This document shows positions 21,605 through 30,038 of a DNA stretch of 35,555 nt, one piece after another. Under the pieces are notes generated by a model, which did not search any database, was not told the DNA's origin, and was given only the letters and a program-made list of their open reading frames with translations. The DNA is taken from the NCBI GenBank assembly GCA_035289165.1, contig DATDYA010000024.1:1-35555 (forward strand), given 5' to 3'. The position numbers and the translations under genes were made by a program. The DNA is from DATDYA01 sp035289165. GTDB lineage: Bacteria > Patescibacteriota > Patescibacteriia > Magasanikbacterales > GWA2-37-8. The first letter of the stretch is position 1. Each line of letters begins with the position of its first letter.

Positions 21605-21840
21605 TCTTGAATTTTGCTACTAATTAAGGTAAAATAGTCTTTAACCAAGAGTAATAAAATTTGTCCACTTTTGTACTCCCTACAACTCCTATGTCTTCTT
21701 GTTTTATGCACTATGATAGGTCTGGTGCATAAAATTAGCTACTTTTGTGCACTGGATATAAAATATATAGTCCAAAAACATGCCAAAAGACACAGTTTTG
21801 AAGCAAAAACTAAATTAAAGAAACCCAACGAGTAAACCTT
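21605..21840. other. Non-coding gap at the left edge of the accessory island
   Basis: No gene is seen here. The space holds a perfect 10-bp inverted repeat at 21702-21734 and a repeated ACTTTTGT-ACT element (near 21667 and 21743). AT-rich sequence before the ATG at 21841 includes ATATAAAAT, which could hold a weak promoter. It separates ordinary chromosome from accessory genes. Confidence 0.5.
21702..21734. repeat. Perfect 10-bp inverted repeat
   Basis: TTTTATGCAC (21702-21711) and GTGCATAAAA (21725-21734) are exact reverse complements around a 13-base centre. Candidates are an operator for the exonuclease/RhuM genes or a scar of island insertion. Confidence 0.6.
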
Positions 21841-22299
21841 ATGCCAGAGGAAATCATTATCAGAAATTTAATATTCGTGGACTGCGAAGGACACGGGCCG
21901 GCACCGACATTGAACGATCCAGTGTCATTTGAATTTGGCGCAGTCGCTTATCCTTCAAGACAAACATTCCACGGAGTAGGTGCGACGAAAGAAACATTCG
22001 AAAATTTCGATAAATGGATTTTATCCGTAATAGAGAAAGGATTTAGGCCGCTATTTGTGAGCGACAACCCGGCCTATGATTGGCAGTTCATAAATTATTA
22101 TTTCCATCTGTTTTTTGGTAAAAACCCATTCGGTCATTCCGCAAGAAGGATCGGGGATTTTTATGCCGGGCTTGTTGGCGACTTTACCAATGCCAGTTCG
22201 TGGAAGAAACTACGTATTACCGCTCACGATCACAATCCAGTCAATGATGCTATGGGCAATCTTGAGGCATTCGAGAGGATATTAAAGGGTGAAAGATAA
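21841..22299 (+). CDS. DEDDh-type 3'-5' exonuclease-like protein
   Basis: A 152-residue nuclease of the DnaQ/RNase T-like fold. Exo I is IFVDCEGHG with Asp14 and Glu16; Exo II is plausibly FVSDNPAYDWQFINYYF with Asp80; Exo III is HNPVNDA with His131 and Asp136, the HxxxxD pattern of the DEDDh subgroup. The four acidic residues bind two metal ions and cleave nucleotides from 3' ends. Substrate (DNA or RNA) is unclear. It is the first gene of the accessory island. A gap of 236 bases lies upstream with the perfect inverted repeat, and the RhuM gene follows 52 bases downstream. Confidence 0.75.
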   Translation: MPEEIIIRNLIFVDCEGHGPAPTLNDPVSFEFGAVAYPSRQTFHGVGATKETFENFDKWILSVIEKGFRPLFVSDNPAYDWQFINYYFHLFFGKNPFGHSARRIGDFYAGLVGDFTNASSWKKLRITAHDHNPVNDAMGNLEAFERILKGER

Positions 22300-22351
22300 T
22301 AAATTGAGGTTATTCTTTCGGAGTATTCAACGAATTAAAAAATACAAATTT

Positions 22352-23293
22352 ATGGAAGAAAAAACCAACCAAATTATAATTTACAATACAGAAGACGGGC
22401 AGACCAAAATTGAGGTAAAAATGAAAGATGATACGGTCTGGCTTTCGCAAAAGCAAATGGCCGAACTTTTTGATAGGGATGTTAGAACAATTAACGAGCA
22501 TGTTGGAAATGTTTATAAAGAAGCTGAACTTAGCCAAGATTCAACTATCCGGAATTTACGGATAGTTCAAAATGAAGGGGGAAGAGCAGTTGAACGAAAT
22601 GTAGATCATTATAATTTAGATGTGATTATTTCCGTTGGTTATAGAGTTAGCTCCGTGCGTGGCACGCAATTTCGTATTTGGGCAACTCAAAAATTAAAAG
22701 AATATATTGTTAAAGGTTTTGCCATGGACGACGAGCGTTTATCCGAAGGCAGAGTAAAAAAGACGTACTTTGAGGAATGGGAAGAAAGAATTAGAAGGAT
22801 TAGAACTTCGGAAGCTAATTTTTACCAAAAAGTCAGGGATGTTTTCGCGACTAGTGCTGATTATAATCCAAAATTGGACTATGCCAAACAATTTTTTGCT
22901 ACGGTGCAAAATAAATTTCATTACGCGATCACCGGTTTAACCGCGGCCGAAATCGTCGCCAGACGAATTGATGGCGGGAAAACAAATCTGGGACTTACAA
23001 ATTGGAAGGGCGAAATTATTACTCGTGAACAAGCTGAAATCGCCAAAAATTATCTGGAAGAATTGGAATTAAAACGATTGAATTTATTGGTGGAACAATT
23101 TTTATCCTTTGCCGAATTGCAAAGTGTTGAACAAAGAGTCATGTATATGAAGGATTGGATTCAAAAATTAGACAATTTTTTAATTTTGAATGACAAGGAA
23201 ATTTTAGATCATGCCGGCGGCGTATCGCATAAGGAAATGGAACAAAAAGTGCGTCGAGAACTTGAGAGGTTTAACCAAAAGCAGTTAAAATAA
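22352..23293 (+). CDS. RhuM-family protein
   Basis: A 313-residue protein of the RhuM family, first named from a Salmonella pathogenicity island and often found beside restriction-modification genes; its biochemical function is unresolved. The N-terminal region matches well: IIIYNTEDGQTKIEVKMKDD, then VWLSQKQMAELFDRDVRTIN (resembling a winged or helix-turn-helix element), then VDHYNLDVIISVGYRVSSVR and GTQFRIWATQKLKEYIVKGF. The C-terminal part is helical. ATG 22352 is used because the family usually begins just there; the frame runs open upstream to 22289 through atypical sequence overlapping the exonuclease end. A restriction-modification remnant follows at once. Confidence 0.9.
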   Translation: MEEKTNQIIIYNTEDGQTKIEVKMKDDTVWLSQKQMAELFDRDVRTINEHVGNVYKEAELSQDSTIRNLRIVQNEGGRAVERNVDHYNLDVIISVGYRVSSVRGTQFRIWATQKLKEYIVKGFAMDDERLSEGRVKKTYFEEWEERIRRIRTSEANFYQKVRDVFATSADYNPKLDYAKQFFATVQNKFHYAITGLTAAEIVARRIDGGKTNLGLTNWKGEIITREQAEIAKNYLEELELKRLNLLVEQFLSFAELQSVEQRVMYMKDWIQKLDNFLILNDKEILDHAGGVSHKEMEQKVRRELERFNQKQLK

Positions 23294-23301
23294 ATTATTT
23301 T

Positions 23302-23388
23302 ATGGCTGATAAACAGGCGCAAAATATCGTTAAAGAAACTCTCCAGAACGACTTTGATAAAGAGCGATTCCTTTATGACATTCAATGA
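23302..23388 (+). pseudogene. 5' remnant of a type II restriction-modification gene
   Basis: A 28-codon frame starts at ATG 23302, 8 bases after the RhuM stop, and ends in TGA at 23386-23388. Its ending (a helix leading into DFDKERFLYDI) resembles the first helix of Eco57I-type restriction-methyltransferase proteins, which commonly open with a stretch of the form xFDKxRFxxFIxNLL. The match breaks off exactly where the next gene begins (ATG 23375 lies within it). So the large body of the enzyme seems to have been replaced by the downstream gene. The family assignment rests on about ten residues and is tentative. Confidence 0.45.
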
Positions 23389-24295
23389 ATTGTTTAAAAT
23401 CATTTTATCAGGTAATGAGAATCAAAGCCACGAAGCGGCACGAAAGGTGCGGAAATTTTTGTATAGCTCGCGAAGTGGCGGCAAAAATGAATACAAGCAA
23501 ATAAAGAACATTATCAATGCCGCGGCGAATACGTATGCGAAAATCGTCGAGGATTGGCGGCGGGAAAATTTCGTGATGGCCGTTTCCGTCATTTATTACT
23601 TGCATGACCGGGAAAGCGAGCCGGATTTTCTCTTCCCTTGGCTTTTCCAACTGCTTCAGAACAAGAACGGAAACATCCGCCAGGCCGCGGTGCGCATGAT
23701 TCAAAACGAACTTGGACCATTGACATACCATATAAGATTTCCGGGAAGAAAATCCGATTTTCACAAGTTTTCCTCAAAAAAAGCCGATCAAATTCTTATC
23801 GGTTTGCGAATTAATCTGGATAGATTGGCAGAGGCTTCATGGAAAGATTCATATAAAAAATATAAATACGTGGTTCAGTTGCCAAGCGGAACGTACAAAT
23901 CTACTCAATTGATTCTGGGTTTGTTGGATGATTATTACAGTGAAGTAGATTATCCGGCGAGTAGCCAAATAAAAGCGGGATCAAACCAAGAAATTTTAGA
24001 ACGCCGGAAAGAAATCGAACAAGAACTCGTGGATATGCTCAAGGAAATGAGGAGCGACTTTACTTTGGATCATGTCCATGATGTTATTTATAACGAGGAG
24101 GATAACGACGACATGATGAAAGTCGTGGCCATGTTTGACCGCGGCGGAGATGCTTCAGAATTGAGCAATGTTCTTGAGTTGGTCAGCGACGCGTGGAATT
24201 ATTTTCCGCACAAGGCCCTTGGTGGTATTTCTCCGGCCGAGAAAATTTTGGAATATCAAAATACGCAAGGTAAAAAGAAATGGTCAAACTATTAG
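23375..24295 (+). CDS. Unknown helical-repeat protein of the accessory island
   Basis: A 306-residue protein that I cannot assign. The first half is alpha-helical with repeat-like pairs (SVIYYLHDRESEPDFLFPWLFQLLQNKNGNIRQAAVRMIQNEL) reminiscent of HEAT repeats. The middle is charged. The C-terminus carries NYFPHKALGGISPAEKI, a short motif also found at the ends of unrelated proteins (including transposase-like ones) as an LGG-x-SPxE pattern. The start is ATG 23375, which lies inside the restriction-modification remnant; a TTG at 23354 is less likely. It is the last island gene before mnmA. Helical-repeat proteins often mediate protein or nucleic-acid contacts, but no function is claimed. Confidence 0.7.
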   Translation: MTFNELFKIILSGNENQSHEAARKVRKFLYSSRSGGKNEYKQIKNIINAAANTYAKIVEDWRRENFVMAVSVIYYLHDRESEPDFLFPWLFQLLQNKNGNIRQAAVRMIQNELGPLTYHIRFPGRKSDFHKFSSKKADQILIGLRINLDRLAEASWKDSYKKYKYVVQLPSGTYKSTQLILGLLDDYYSEVDYPASSQIKAGSNQEILERRKEIEQELVDMLKEMRSDFTLDHVHDVIYNEEDNDDMMKVVAMFDRGGDASELSNVLELVSDAWNYFPHKALGGISPAEKILEYQNTQGKKKWSNY

Positions 24296-24336
24296 TTGAT
24301 GAAGTGGTGGTCGAAGGCGAGGCCGCAAGATTTTGA
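24280..24336 (+). other. Short degenerate frame at the island/mnmA junction
   Basis: An ATG at 24280, overlapping the end of the helical-repeat gene, opens 18 natural-looking codons (MVKLLVDEVVVEGEAARF) before TGA. The same frame resumes for eight further codons to a TAA. It may be the 5' scrap of another lost gene; it may also be chance. Confidence 0.25.
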
Positions 24337-24343
24337 GACGAAT

Positions 24344-25468
24344 ATGACAAAAATTTTGAATAAGCACAAACAAACGGGCGCCCCTCTCAAAAGAAAGGTT
24401 TTCGTGGCGATGTCCGGTGGCGTTGATTCAGCTGTCGCGGCTTTGTTGCTCCTAAAACAGGGCTATGATGTTACTGGCGCCTTTATGGTTAATTACGAGG
24501 GGAAGAACGCTCTTGGAGAAACCTGTTGGGTACCGGATTACCACGAAGCGACGAGGGTAGCGGCGAAACTGGGCATTCCTTTAATGCGTTTAGATTTTAA
24601 GAAAGAGTATCGCCGGGATGTTTTAGAGTATGTAAAACATGAATACGTTGCCGGTCGAACACCGAATCCAGACGTAATGTGTAACCGATTTGTTAAGTTT
24701 GGTGCGTGGTTAAATAAAGCCAAAGCATTAGGTTTTGATTTTTTAGCCACTGGCCATTATGCCAAGGTCAAAGCAGTTAAAGGAAAGTATTTGTTATTAG
24801 AAGCAAAGGATAAAAATAAAGACCAGACATATTTTTTACACCAATTGGATCAAAAACAATTAAGTTACACCCTGTTTCCGCTCGGGGATTTAACCAAAGC
24901 TGAAGTTAGGAAGTTGGCTAAGAAGAACAAACTGCCTAATGCTGAGCGGGAAGAAAGTATGGGCATTTGTTTTGTGGGCGAAGTTAGCATGAAGGATTTT
25001 TTACAAAATGAACTAAAGATAAAAGCTAGACCAGGAAAAATTATTTTAGGGAGCGGGGAAGTAGTAGGACAACATACTGGTTTGCCGTTTTATACCATGG
25101 GGCAGAGAGAGCAATTGGGCATAAGTCTTGAAGGTAAGAAAAAGCTAGGAAATCAGGCGCTATATGTGGTAGATAAGATTATTAAGAAGAATGAATTAGT
25201 GGTTGGGGGTGAGGACGATCCTCGGTTGTTTAAGGAGGCAGCTAATGTAGCCGAAATAAACTGGATTACTGGACAGGAGCCGGTTTTACCGCTAAAATGT
25301 GAAGTGAGGCTTCGCCACCGTCAAACCTTACATAAATGCACGGTTAGAGCGAGCGATAGGCGAGGTTATATCATAAAATTTACTGAACCGGAACGAGCCG
25401 TTACCCCCGGCCAGTTTGCGGTATTTTATAAAAAAGGAGTTTGTTTGGGCGGGGGAGTAATACAATAA
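24344..25468 (+). CDS. mnmA: tRNA 2-thiouridylase MnmA
   Basis: A 374-residue enzyme that installs the 2-thio group on the wobble uridine of Lys, Glu and Gln tRNAs, using ATP and sulfur from a relay. The PP-loop SGGVDS is at 24-29. The two catalytic cysteines are at 113 (MCNRFVKFG) and 209 (GICFVGE). TPNPDVMCN, FLATGHYAK, KDQTYFLHQL, LPFYTMGQREQLGI and the C-terminal barrel with VTPGQFAVFY are all standard. Start ATG 24344 leaves 19 residues before the first strand, slightly long. An ATG at 24299 would add 15 residues unlike the family. The gene lies directly behind the accessory island, so its original upstream region may have been displaced. Confidence 0.95.
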   Translation: MTKILNKHKQTGAPLKRKVFVAMSGGVDSAVAALLLLKQGYDVTGAFMVNYEGKNALGETCWVPDYHEATRVAAKLGIPLMRLDFKKEYRRDVLEYVKHEYVAGRTPNPDVMCNRFVKFGAWLNKAKALGFDFLATGHYAKVKAVKGKYLLLEAKDKNKDQTYFLHQLDQKQLSYTLFPLGDLTKAEVRKLAKKNKLPNAEREESMGICFVGEVSMKDFLQNELKIKARPGKIILGSGEVVGQHTGLPFYTMGQREQLGISLEGKKKLGNQALYVVDKIIKKNELVVGGEDDPRLFKEAANVAEINWITGQEPVLPLKCEVRLRHRQTLHKCTVRASDRRGYIIKFTEPERAVTPGQFAVFYKKGVCLGGGVIQ

Positions 25469-25477
25469 TATATATCT

Positions 25478-27397
25478 ATGAATTTTTTACCTATGGCTGC
25501 TACACATCTAGCGGAAAAACGTTTTGGGCGGTTAGTTTTAATCGGCCTGGCCTTTTTGCTGGCCGTGATATATGAAATATTCGCCTTTAAGCACTGGCAT
25601 GGTATTGGAGCCTTGGCGTTTGTTTTGCTTACGACAATTTTATTTTTGTTGACCGCCAAATATTACCAGTTAGTAAAAAATAAATGGGCCTTGTGGTTTT
25701 TATTTTTTCCGGTGGTTTTGGGTGTAGACCTGGCACTTTATAACCATGAATTGATAAATGTTTTCGCCCCTCTTTTCATATTGCTTTCTTATTTATTGTT
25801 TATTTTTGTTTTAACAGTAAAACAACCAGAAGGCAAAACGGATTTTCGTTTTAGAAAAATTCCGATTCCTAATTTGTTCCGAGCAATTTGGAAGGCGATC
25901 CAAGATTTAACCGAAAGTCCCTCTCAAGAGAAGCAGCGAGTCGTTGTAAAAGTATTGGTGGGTATTATCATTGCCGTTCCTTTGGTATTAATTTTTGGTA
26001 GTTTATTTGCTGACGCTGATCGTAATTTTGCTGATTTTATCAACAATATTTTTAATTTTGATATTAATGAAGTTTTGTTGTTCCGGATTTTACGCCTTGC
26101 TTTTATTACTCTATTTATGGCGTCGGTTTTTTATGCTGTTATTGATTCTCGTTTTGTTTTGAAAAGTCATGAAAGAAAAGTTTGGAAATTGGATTCGACA
26201 ATTGTAGTAACGGTGATGGTGATTTTAAACAGCTTGTTTCTTACCTTCGTGGTTATACAGTTTAAAGACTTATTTGTTTCTTACCAATATATCTTAGACA
26301 ATGATATTGTCTTTGCTCGTTTTGCTCGAAGTGGGTTTTTCCAATTGTTATGGGCCTCTGGTTTAGCTTTGGCCCTGTTTTTAGCAATCTTCCGTTCTTT
26401 TGCTGAACATGGTATGGGCTGGTGGATTAAGAGTCTATTAATTTTGTTTTTAGCGCAAACAGGGGTGGTTGCTTATTCGGCTTTGCACAGCATGAATCTG
26501 TACCAGGAGGCCTACGGATTTACTGTCGATAGATTTTATGCGGAAATAATTATTTATTTCATAATTATTTCTTTAGGGTTAGGAATTGCTTGGATATTAG
26601 CGAATGGTAAGTTCGCTAAGCTATTTTATGCCGGCGGAACTTTAGCGATTGTGGCGTTTTTGATTGGGGTGTCAATGAATGTTGATGCAATTATTGCTCG
26701 GAAAAATCTAAATCGAGCTTTGGATGAAGGCAAACCTTTGGATGCAAATTATCTACGTTTTTTATCTGTTGATATCGCCCCGGTAGTTTACGAGGCAATT
26801 GATTCGGGTAAGGTTTCGAAATTATCTTATCCTAATCAGGAGGCGCTATTTAGGATCCTTGATACTTTTCAGAAGAATAACCGGAGTAACGCCTATTTAA
26901 ATTTTAATTTAGGAAGATATCGCGCCAAACAGGCGGCCAAAGAATCTGGTTCTAACTCAACGGCTTTTTATAACCAAAAGCTTCGATTGGATCGGTTTAA
27001 GCAAGATCTGAATTATGTTCATAAAAATAGTGTTAATACTTATTGGGGCACGCTAAACAATGCTCGGGGACTAATTTCTTACCAGATTCTGCCTAAATTT
27101 TATACTAAACCATGGAAAGACAATGAGAATTTTTGGTCATGGCCACCACACGTCACGTTTTTGCGTTCTAAACCAGTTGAACAGGTCAGAGCGGGTATGC
27201 CAAACTTTGAGTACGTGAATGATGTGGTACTTTTTACGGATGCGGAGTATGTAAAAATTCGTAAAGAGTACGGAGGAATCTACCCCTATATATTTTTATT
27301 GCAAGATGGAACAATTTGGAAATTGAACCCGGATAATTTGACTAAAGAAGTATATAGAGTACGATTTAATGGGACAAAATTTGAGTTATATAAGTAG
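25478..27397 (+). CDS. DUF4173/DUF4153-type integral membrane protein
   Basis: A 639-residue protein with about 12 hydrophobic spans in the first 410 residues. The conserved stretch DNDIVFARFARSGFFQLLWAS (about residues 275-295), within the membrane part, matches the Tyr-Ala-Arg-x-Gly-Phe-Phe signature of DUF4173. The last 230 residues are soluble and helical, with Asn/Tyr-rich repeats. No function is established for the family. It begins 9 bases behind mnmA with no Shine-Dalgarno site. ATG 25478 is used; ATG 25493 is also possible. alaS follows after 20 bases. Confidence 0.85.
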   Translation: MNFLPMAATHLAEKRFGRLVLIGLAFLLAVIYEIFAFKHWHGIGALAFVLLTTILFLLTAKYYQLVKNKWALWFLFFPVVLGVDLALYNHELINVFAPLFILLSYLLFIFVLTVKQPEGKTDFRFRKIPIPNLFRAIWKAIQDLTESPSQEKQRVVVKVLVGIIIAVPLVLIFGSLFADADRNFADFINNIFNFDINEVLLFRILRLAFITLFMASVFYAVIDSRFVLKSHERKVWKLDSTIVVTVMVILNSLFLTFVVIQFKDLFVSYQYILDNDIVFARFARSGFFQLLWASGLALALFLAIFRSFAEHGMGWWIKSLLILFLAQTGVVAYSALHSMNLYQEAYGFTVDRFYAEIIIYFIIISLGLGIAWILANGKFAKLFYAGGTLAIVAFLIGVSMNVDAIIARKNLNRALDEGKPLDANYLRFLSVDIAPVVYEAIDSGKVSKLSYPNQEALFRILDTFQKNNRSNAYLNFNLGRYRAKQAAKESGSNSTAFYNQKLRLDRFKQDLNYVHKNSVNTYWGTLNNARGLISYQILPKFYTKPWKDNENFWSWPPHVTFLRSKPVEQVRAGMPNFEYVNDVVLFTDAEYVKIRKEYGGIYPYIFLLQDGTIWKLNPDNLTKEVYRVRFNGTKFELYK

Positions 27398-27417
27398 GTA
27401 ATTAAGTTGCCGTTGCT

Positions 27418-29268
27418 ATGTTAACCTCCAAAGAATTACGCCAGAAATATCTAGAGTTTTTTAAGAGCAAGGGACACACGATTATCCCTTCGGCTTCTTT
27501 GATTCCGGAAAATGATCCGACAGTCTTGTTTACCACCGCTGGCATGCACCCACTGGTACCGTATTTGCTTGGTGAAAAGCACGCAGGTGGCACTAGAATC
27601 GTCAACGTACAAAAATGTGTCCGCACCCAAGATATTGACGAGGTGGGAGATAATCGTCATGATACTTTTTTTGAAATGTTAGGCAATTGGTCCTTGGGGG
27701 ATTATTTTAAGAAAGAAGCGGTTGAATGGAGTTATGAATTTTTAACCTCTTCTAATTGGTTGGGATTAGATGCAAAAAAGTTAGCTGTCTCGGTATTCGC
27801 CGGAGATGATGACGCGCCCCGCGATGAAGAGTCGGCGAGTATCTGGAAATCACTTGGCATGCCAGAAGAACGTATCGCATATTTACCCAAGAAAAATAAC
27901 TGGTGGGGACCGGCTGGACAAACCGGACCTTGCGGACCGGACACGGAAATGTTTTATTGGAAAGGGGATAGTGAATTCCCGCCAGCGGGTAGTAACCCGG
28001 GTAACGATGAAGACCATTGGTTAGAGATTTGGAACGATGTTTTCATGCAATATTTTAAAAAAGAAGACGGTACTTTTGAAATACTGAAACAACAGAATGT
28101 GGATACAGGAATGGGTTTAGAAAGAACCCTGATGGTTTTAAATAATTATGTCGATGTATTCCAAATAGATACGTTTTGGCCGATTATTAAAAAATTACAG
28201 GAATTAAGTGGAAATGAATATGTGGTTGGCGGGGCAACTACGACCTCTATGCGCATTGTTGCCGATCATTTGCGAACAGCTACGATGATTATGGGTGACG
28301 ATCGAGGGGTGGCCCCTTCCAATGTTGACCAAGGTTACATTGTCCGCCGGATGATTCGCCGAGCGGTACGCCATGGTCGATTATTGGGTATTAAAGAAAA
28401 CTTTTGTTCAGAGATTGCCAAGGTAGTTATTGATATTTTTAAAGATGTTTATCCAGAGGTAGAAAGAAATAAAGAATTTGTGTTGCGAGAAATAGCGGCT
28501 GAAGAGAGTAAATTTAGAAACACTATCGAACAGGGTCTAAAAGAATTTGAGAAGTTAATCAATGGTTTCCGGATTGCCTTTGAAAAAACTGGACAAAATA
28601 TTTCTGAAATCTCTGGCAAACAAGCTTTCAAACTTTACGATACTTTTGGTTTCCCCTTGGAAATGACGCAGGAGCTGGCTCGAGAAAATGGTTTGACAGT
28701 AGATGTTAATGGTTTTGATGCGGCGTATAAAGCGCACCAAGATTTATCTCGAGCGGGGGCAGAACAAAAGTTTAAAGGTGGTTTAGCCGATACTGGTGAA
28801 ATGTCGACTAAGTATCATACAGCCACGCATTTATTACATGCGGCGCTACGAAAGGTTTTGGGAACCCATGTCGAACAGCGGGGAAGTAATATTACCTCCG
28901 AACGTCTTCGTTTTGACTTCTCTCATCCGGAAAAGATGACTGACGAACAAAAGAAACAAGTTGAAGATTTGGTGAATGTTGCTATCCAAAAAGATTACCC
29001 AGTGAGTTTTTCGGAAATGTCAGTGGAAGAAGCAAAAGCTGGTGGTGCGATGGGTTTGTTTGAAGATAAATATGGTAGTAAAGTAAAAGTATATACAGTT
29101 GGCGACCCGAAGCAAAAACCTGAAGCCAGCCCAGAGTCTCCTACCTTTAGTAAGGAAATTTGTGGTGGACCACATGTTGAACATACTGGTGTAATTGGGC
29201 ATTTTAAAATTTCTAAAGAAGAGGCTTGCAGTAGTGGCATAAGGCGAATTAAGGCTATTGTTGTATAA
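27418..29268 (+). CDS. alaS: Alanyl-tRNA synthetase lacking the C-Ala domain
   Basis: A 616-residue AlaRS that charges tRNA-Ala. The class II catalytic core opens with LTSKELRQKYLEFFKSKGHT and contains the DPTVLFTTAGMHPLVPYLLG and MGLERTLMVL motifs. The tRNA-recognition part includes YIVRRMIRRAVRHGRLLG. The editing domain is present, with HxxxH (His467, His471) and CxxxH (Cys582, His586) metal-site motifs that hydrolyse mischarged Ser/Gly-tRNA. The protein stops right after the editing domain; E. coli AlaRS continues for about 260 more residues as the C-Ala dimerisation/tRNA-elbow domain. No C-Ala frame follows, only gtrA. Editing might be less cooperative as a result. Confidence 0.95.
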   Translation: MLTSKELRQKYLEFFKSKGHTIIPSASLIPENDPTVLFTTAGMHPLVPYLLGEKHAGGTRIVNVQKCVRTQDIDEVGDNRHDTFFEMLGNWSLGDYFKKEAVEWSYEFLTSSNWLGLDAKKLAVSVFAGDDDAPRDEESASIWKSLGMPEERIAYLPKKNNWWGPAGQTGPCGPDTEMFYWKGDSEFPPAGSNPGNDEDHWLEIWNDVFMQYFKKEDGTFEILKQQNVDTGMGLERTLMVLNNYVDVFQIDTFWPIIKKLQELSGNEYVVGGATTTSMRIVADHLRTATMIMGDDRGVAPSNVDQGYIVRRMIRRAVRHGRLLGIKENFCSEIAKVVIDIFKDVYPEVERNKEFVLREIAAEESKFRNTIEQGLKEFEKLINGFRIAFEKTGQNISEISGKQAFKLYDTFGFPLEMTQELARENGLTVDVNGFDAAYKAHQDLSRAGAEQKFKGGLADTGEMSTKYHTATHLLHAALRKVLGTHVEQRGSNITSERLRFDFSHPEKMTDEQKKQVEDLVNVAIQKDYPVSFSEMSVEEAKAGGAMGLFEDKYGSKVKVYTVGDPKQKPEASPESPTFSKEICGGPHVEHTGVIGHFKISKEEACSSGIRRIKAIVV

Positions 29269-29269
29269 T
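29264..29269 (+). promoter_or_regulatory. -10 box just before gtrA (leaderless)
   Basis: TATAAT at 29264-29269 overlaps the alaS stop codon and is only 5 bases from the gtrA ATG at 29275. If used, the message would start at or inside the start codon. No convincing -35 is visible. Confidence 0.4.
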
Positions 29270-29274
29270 TTTCC

Positions 29275-29718
29275 ATGTTAAACAAACTTATCGTCTATTA
29301 CCATAGTACTAAAAAACAGTTTTTTCGGTATTTTGTCGTGGGCGTAACTGGTGTTTTTTTGGACCTTGGTTTGCTCATGGTTTTTAAAGAGTATCTTCAT
29401 TGGACCCCAGTAATGGCAGTGGCTTTGAGTCAAATACTCGTTATTTTGTATAACTTTTTACTAAACAAGTATTGGTCGTTTGGCAACAAAGAAATGCCTC
29501 ACCGCCAGTTTGTTCGGTTTATGGCGATAGTTGCTTTTAATTATGCCTTGTCTGTGGTAGTTATCTATATTTTTAGCCAAAAAATAGGCTTTGACTATCG
29601 CCTGGTGCGCCTGGCTAACATCATTTTATCCGTTAGTTGGAACTTTCTTTTGTACAAGTATTGGGTATACAAGGTGGATAAGGTCTTGGGCAGTGAGTTG
29701 CCAATAGAGCAAAAATAG
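29275..29718 (+). CDS. GtrA-family membrane protein
   Basis: A 147-residue protein with four membrane spans, typical of GtrA, a small family implicated in moving polyprenyl-phosphate-linked sugars across the membrane. The opening KKQFFRYFVVGVTGVFLDLG matches the family's RFxxVGxxxxxxD start. LSQILVILYNFLLNKYWSFG carries the Asn-Phe-x-x-x-Lys-x-Trp motif, repeated in the last span as WNFLLYKYWVY. It lies 6 bases behind alaS. It could serve the lipid-linked glycan path begun by the WecA-like enzyme, but no direct link is visible. Confidence 0.9.
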   Translation: MLNKLIVYYHSTKKQFFRYFVVGVTGVFLDLGLLMVFKEYLHWTPVMAVALSQILVILYNFLLNKYWSFGNKEMPHRQFVRFMAIVAFNYALSVVVIYIFSQKIGFDYRLVRLANIILSVSWNFLLYKYWVYKVDKVLGSELPIEQK

Positions 29719-29752
29719 GCTAAAATATGTGTATAAATTGGTGAAGGGGGAC

Positions 29753-29781
29753 TTGACTTATTTTCCAAAATCGTTTATTAT
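29753..29781 (+). promoter_or_regulatory. Promoter of infA
   Basis: TTGACT (29753-29758), 17-base spacer, TATTAT (29776-29781). Transcription near 29788 leaves about 16 bases before the ATG. Confidence 0.75.
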
Positions 29782-29803
29782 ATTCACACCTAACAATTAT
29801 TGA

Positions 29804-30022
29804 ATGGCCACTAAGGAAGACATTATCGAGGTTAGAGGCAAGATCGAAGAACTCTTGCCAGCCGGAACCTTTCGCGTGCTCCTCGAGAGCGGGCAGAACA
29901 TCATTGCTCATTTGTCGGGCAAGATGCGTCTAAACAAGATCCGTTTGGGGATCGGTGACGAGGTTAAGGTGGAAATGACTCCCTACGATTTAACGCGGGG
30001 GAGAATCACTTTCCGCTACTAA
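29804..30022 (+). CDS. infA: Translation initiation factor IF-1
   Basis: A 72-residue S1-fold protein that sits in the ribosomal A site during initiation. The pattern is standard: KEDIIEVRGKIEELLPAGTFRVLLESGQNIIAHLSGKMR, then LGIGDEVKVEMTPYDLTRGRI. The last residues TFRY end at the usual position. It heads the alpha-type ribosomal cluster. The usual neighbours secY, adk and map are absent upstream. A structured segment resembling a terminator follows, so infA may be partly insulated from rpmJ onwards. Confidence 0.97.
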   Translation: MATKEDIIEVRGKIEELLPAGTFRVLLESGQNIIAHLSGKMRLNKIRLGIGDEVKVEMTPYDLTRGRITFRY

Positions 30023-30038
30023 CAATTTAAAAAAATTA

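Noticed and set aside
24280..24363. TGA read as an amino acid in this genome
   Set aside because: TGA is the natural stop of several good genes (4880-5236, 15468-16016), so the read-through frame is treated as decay or chance.
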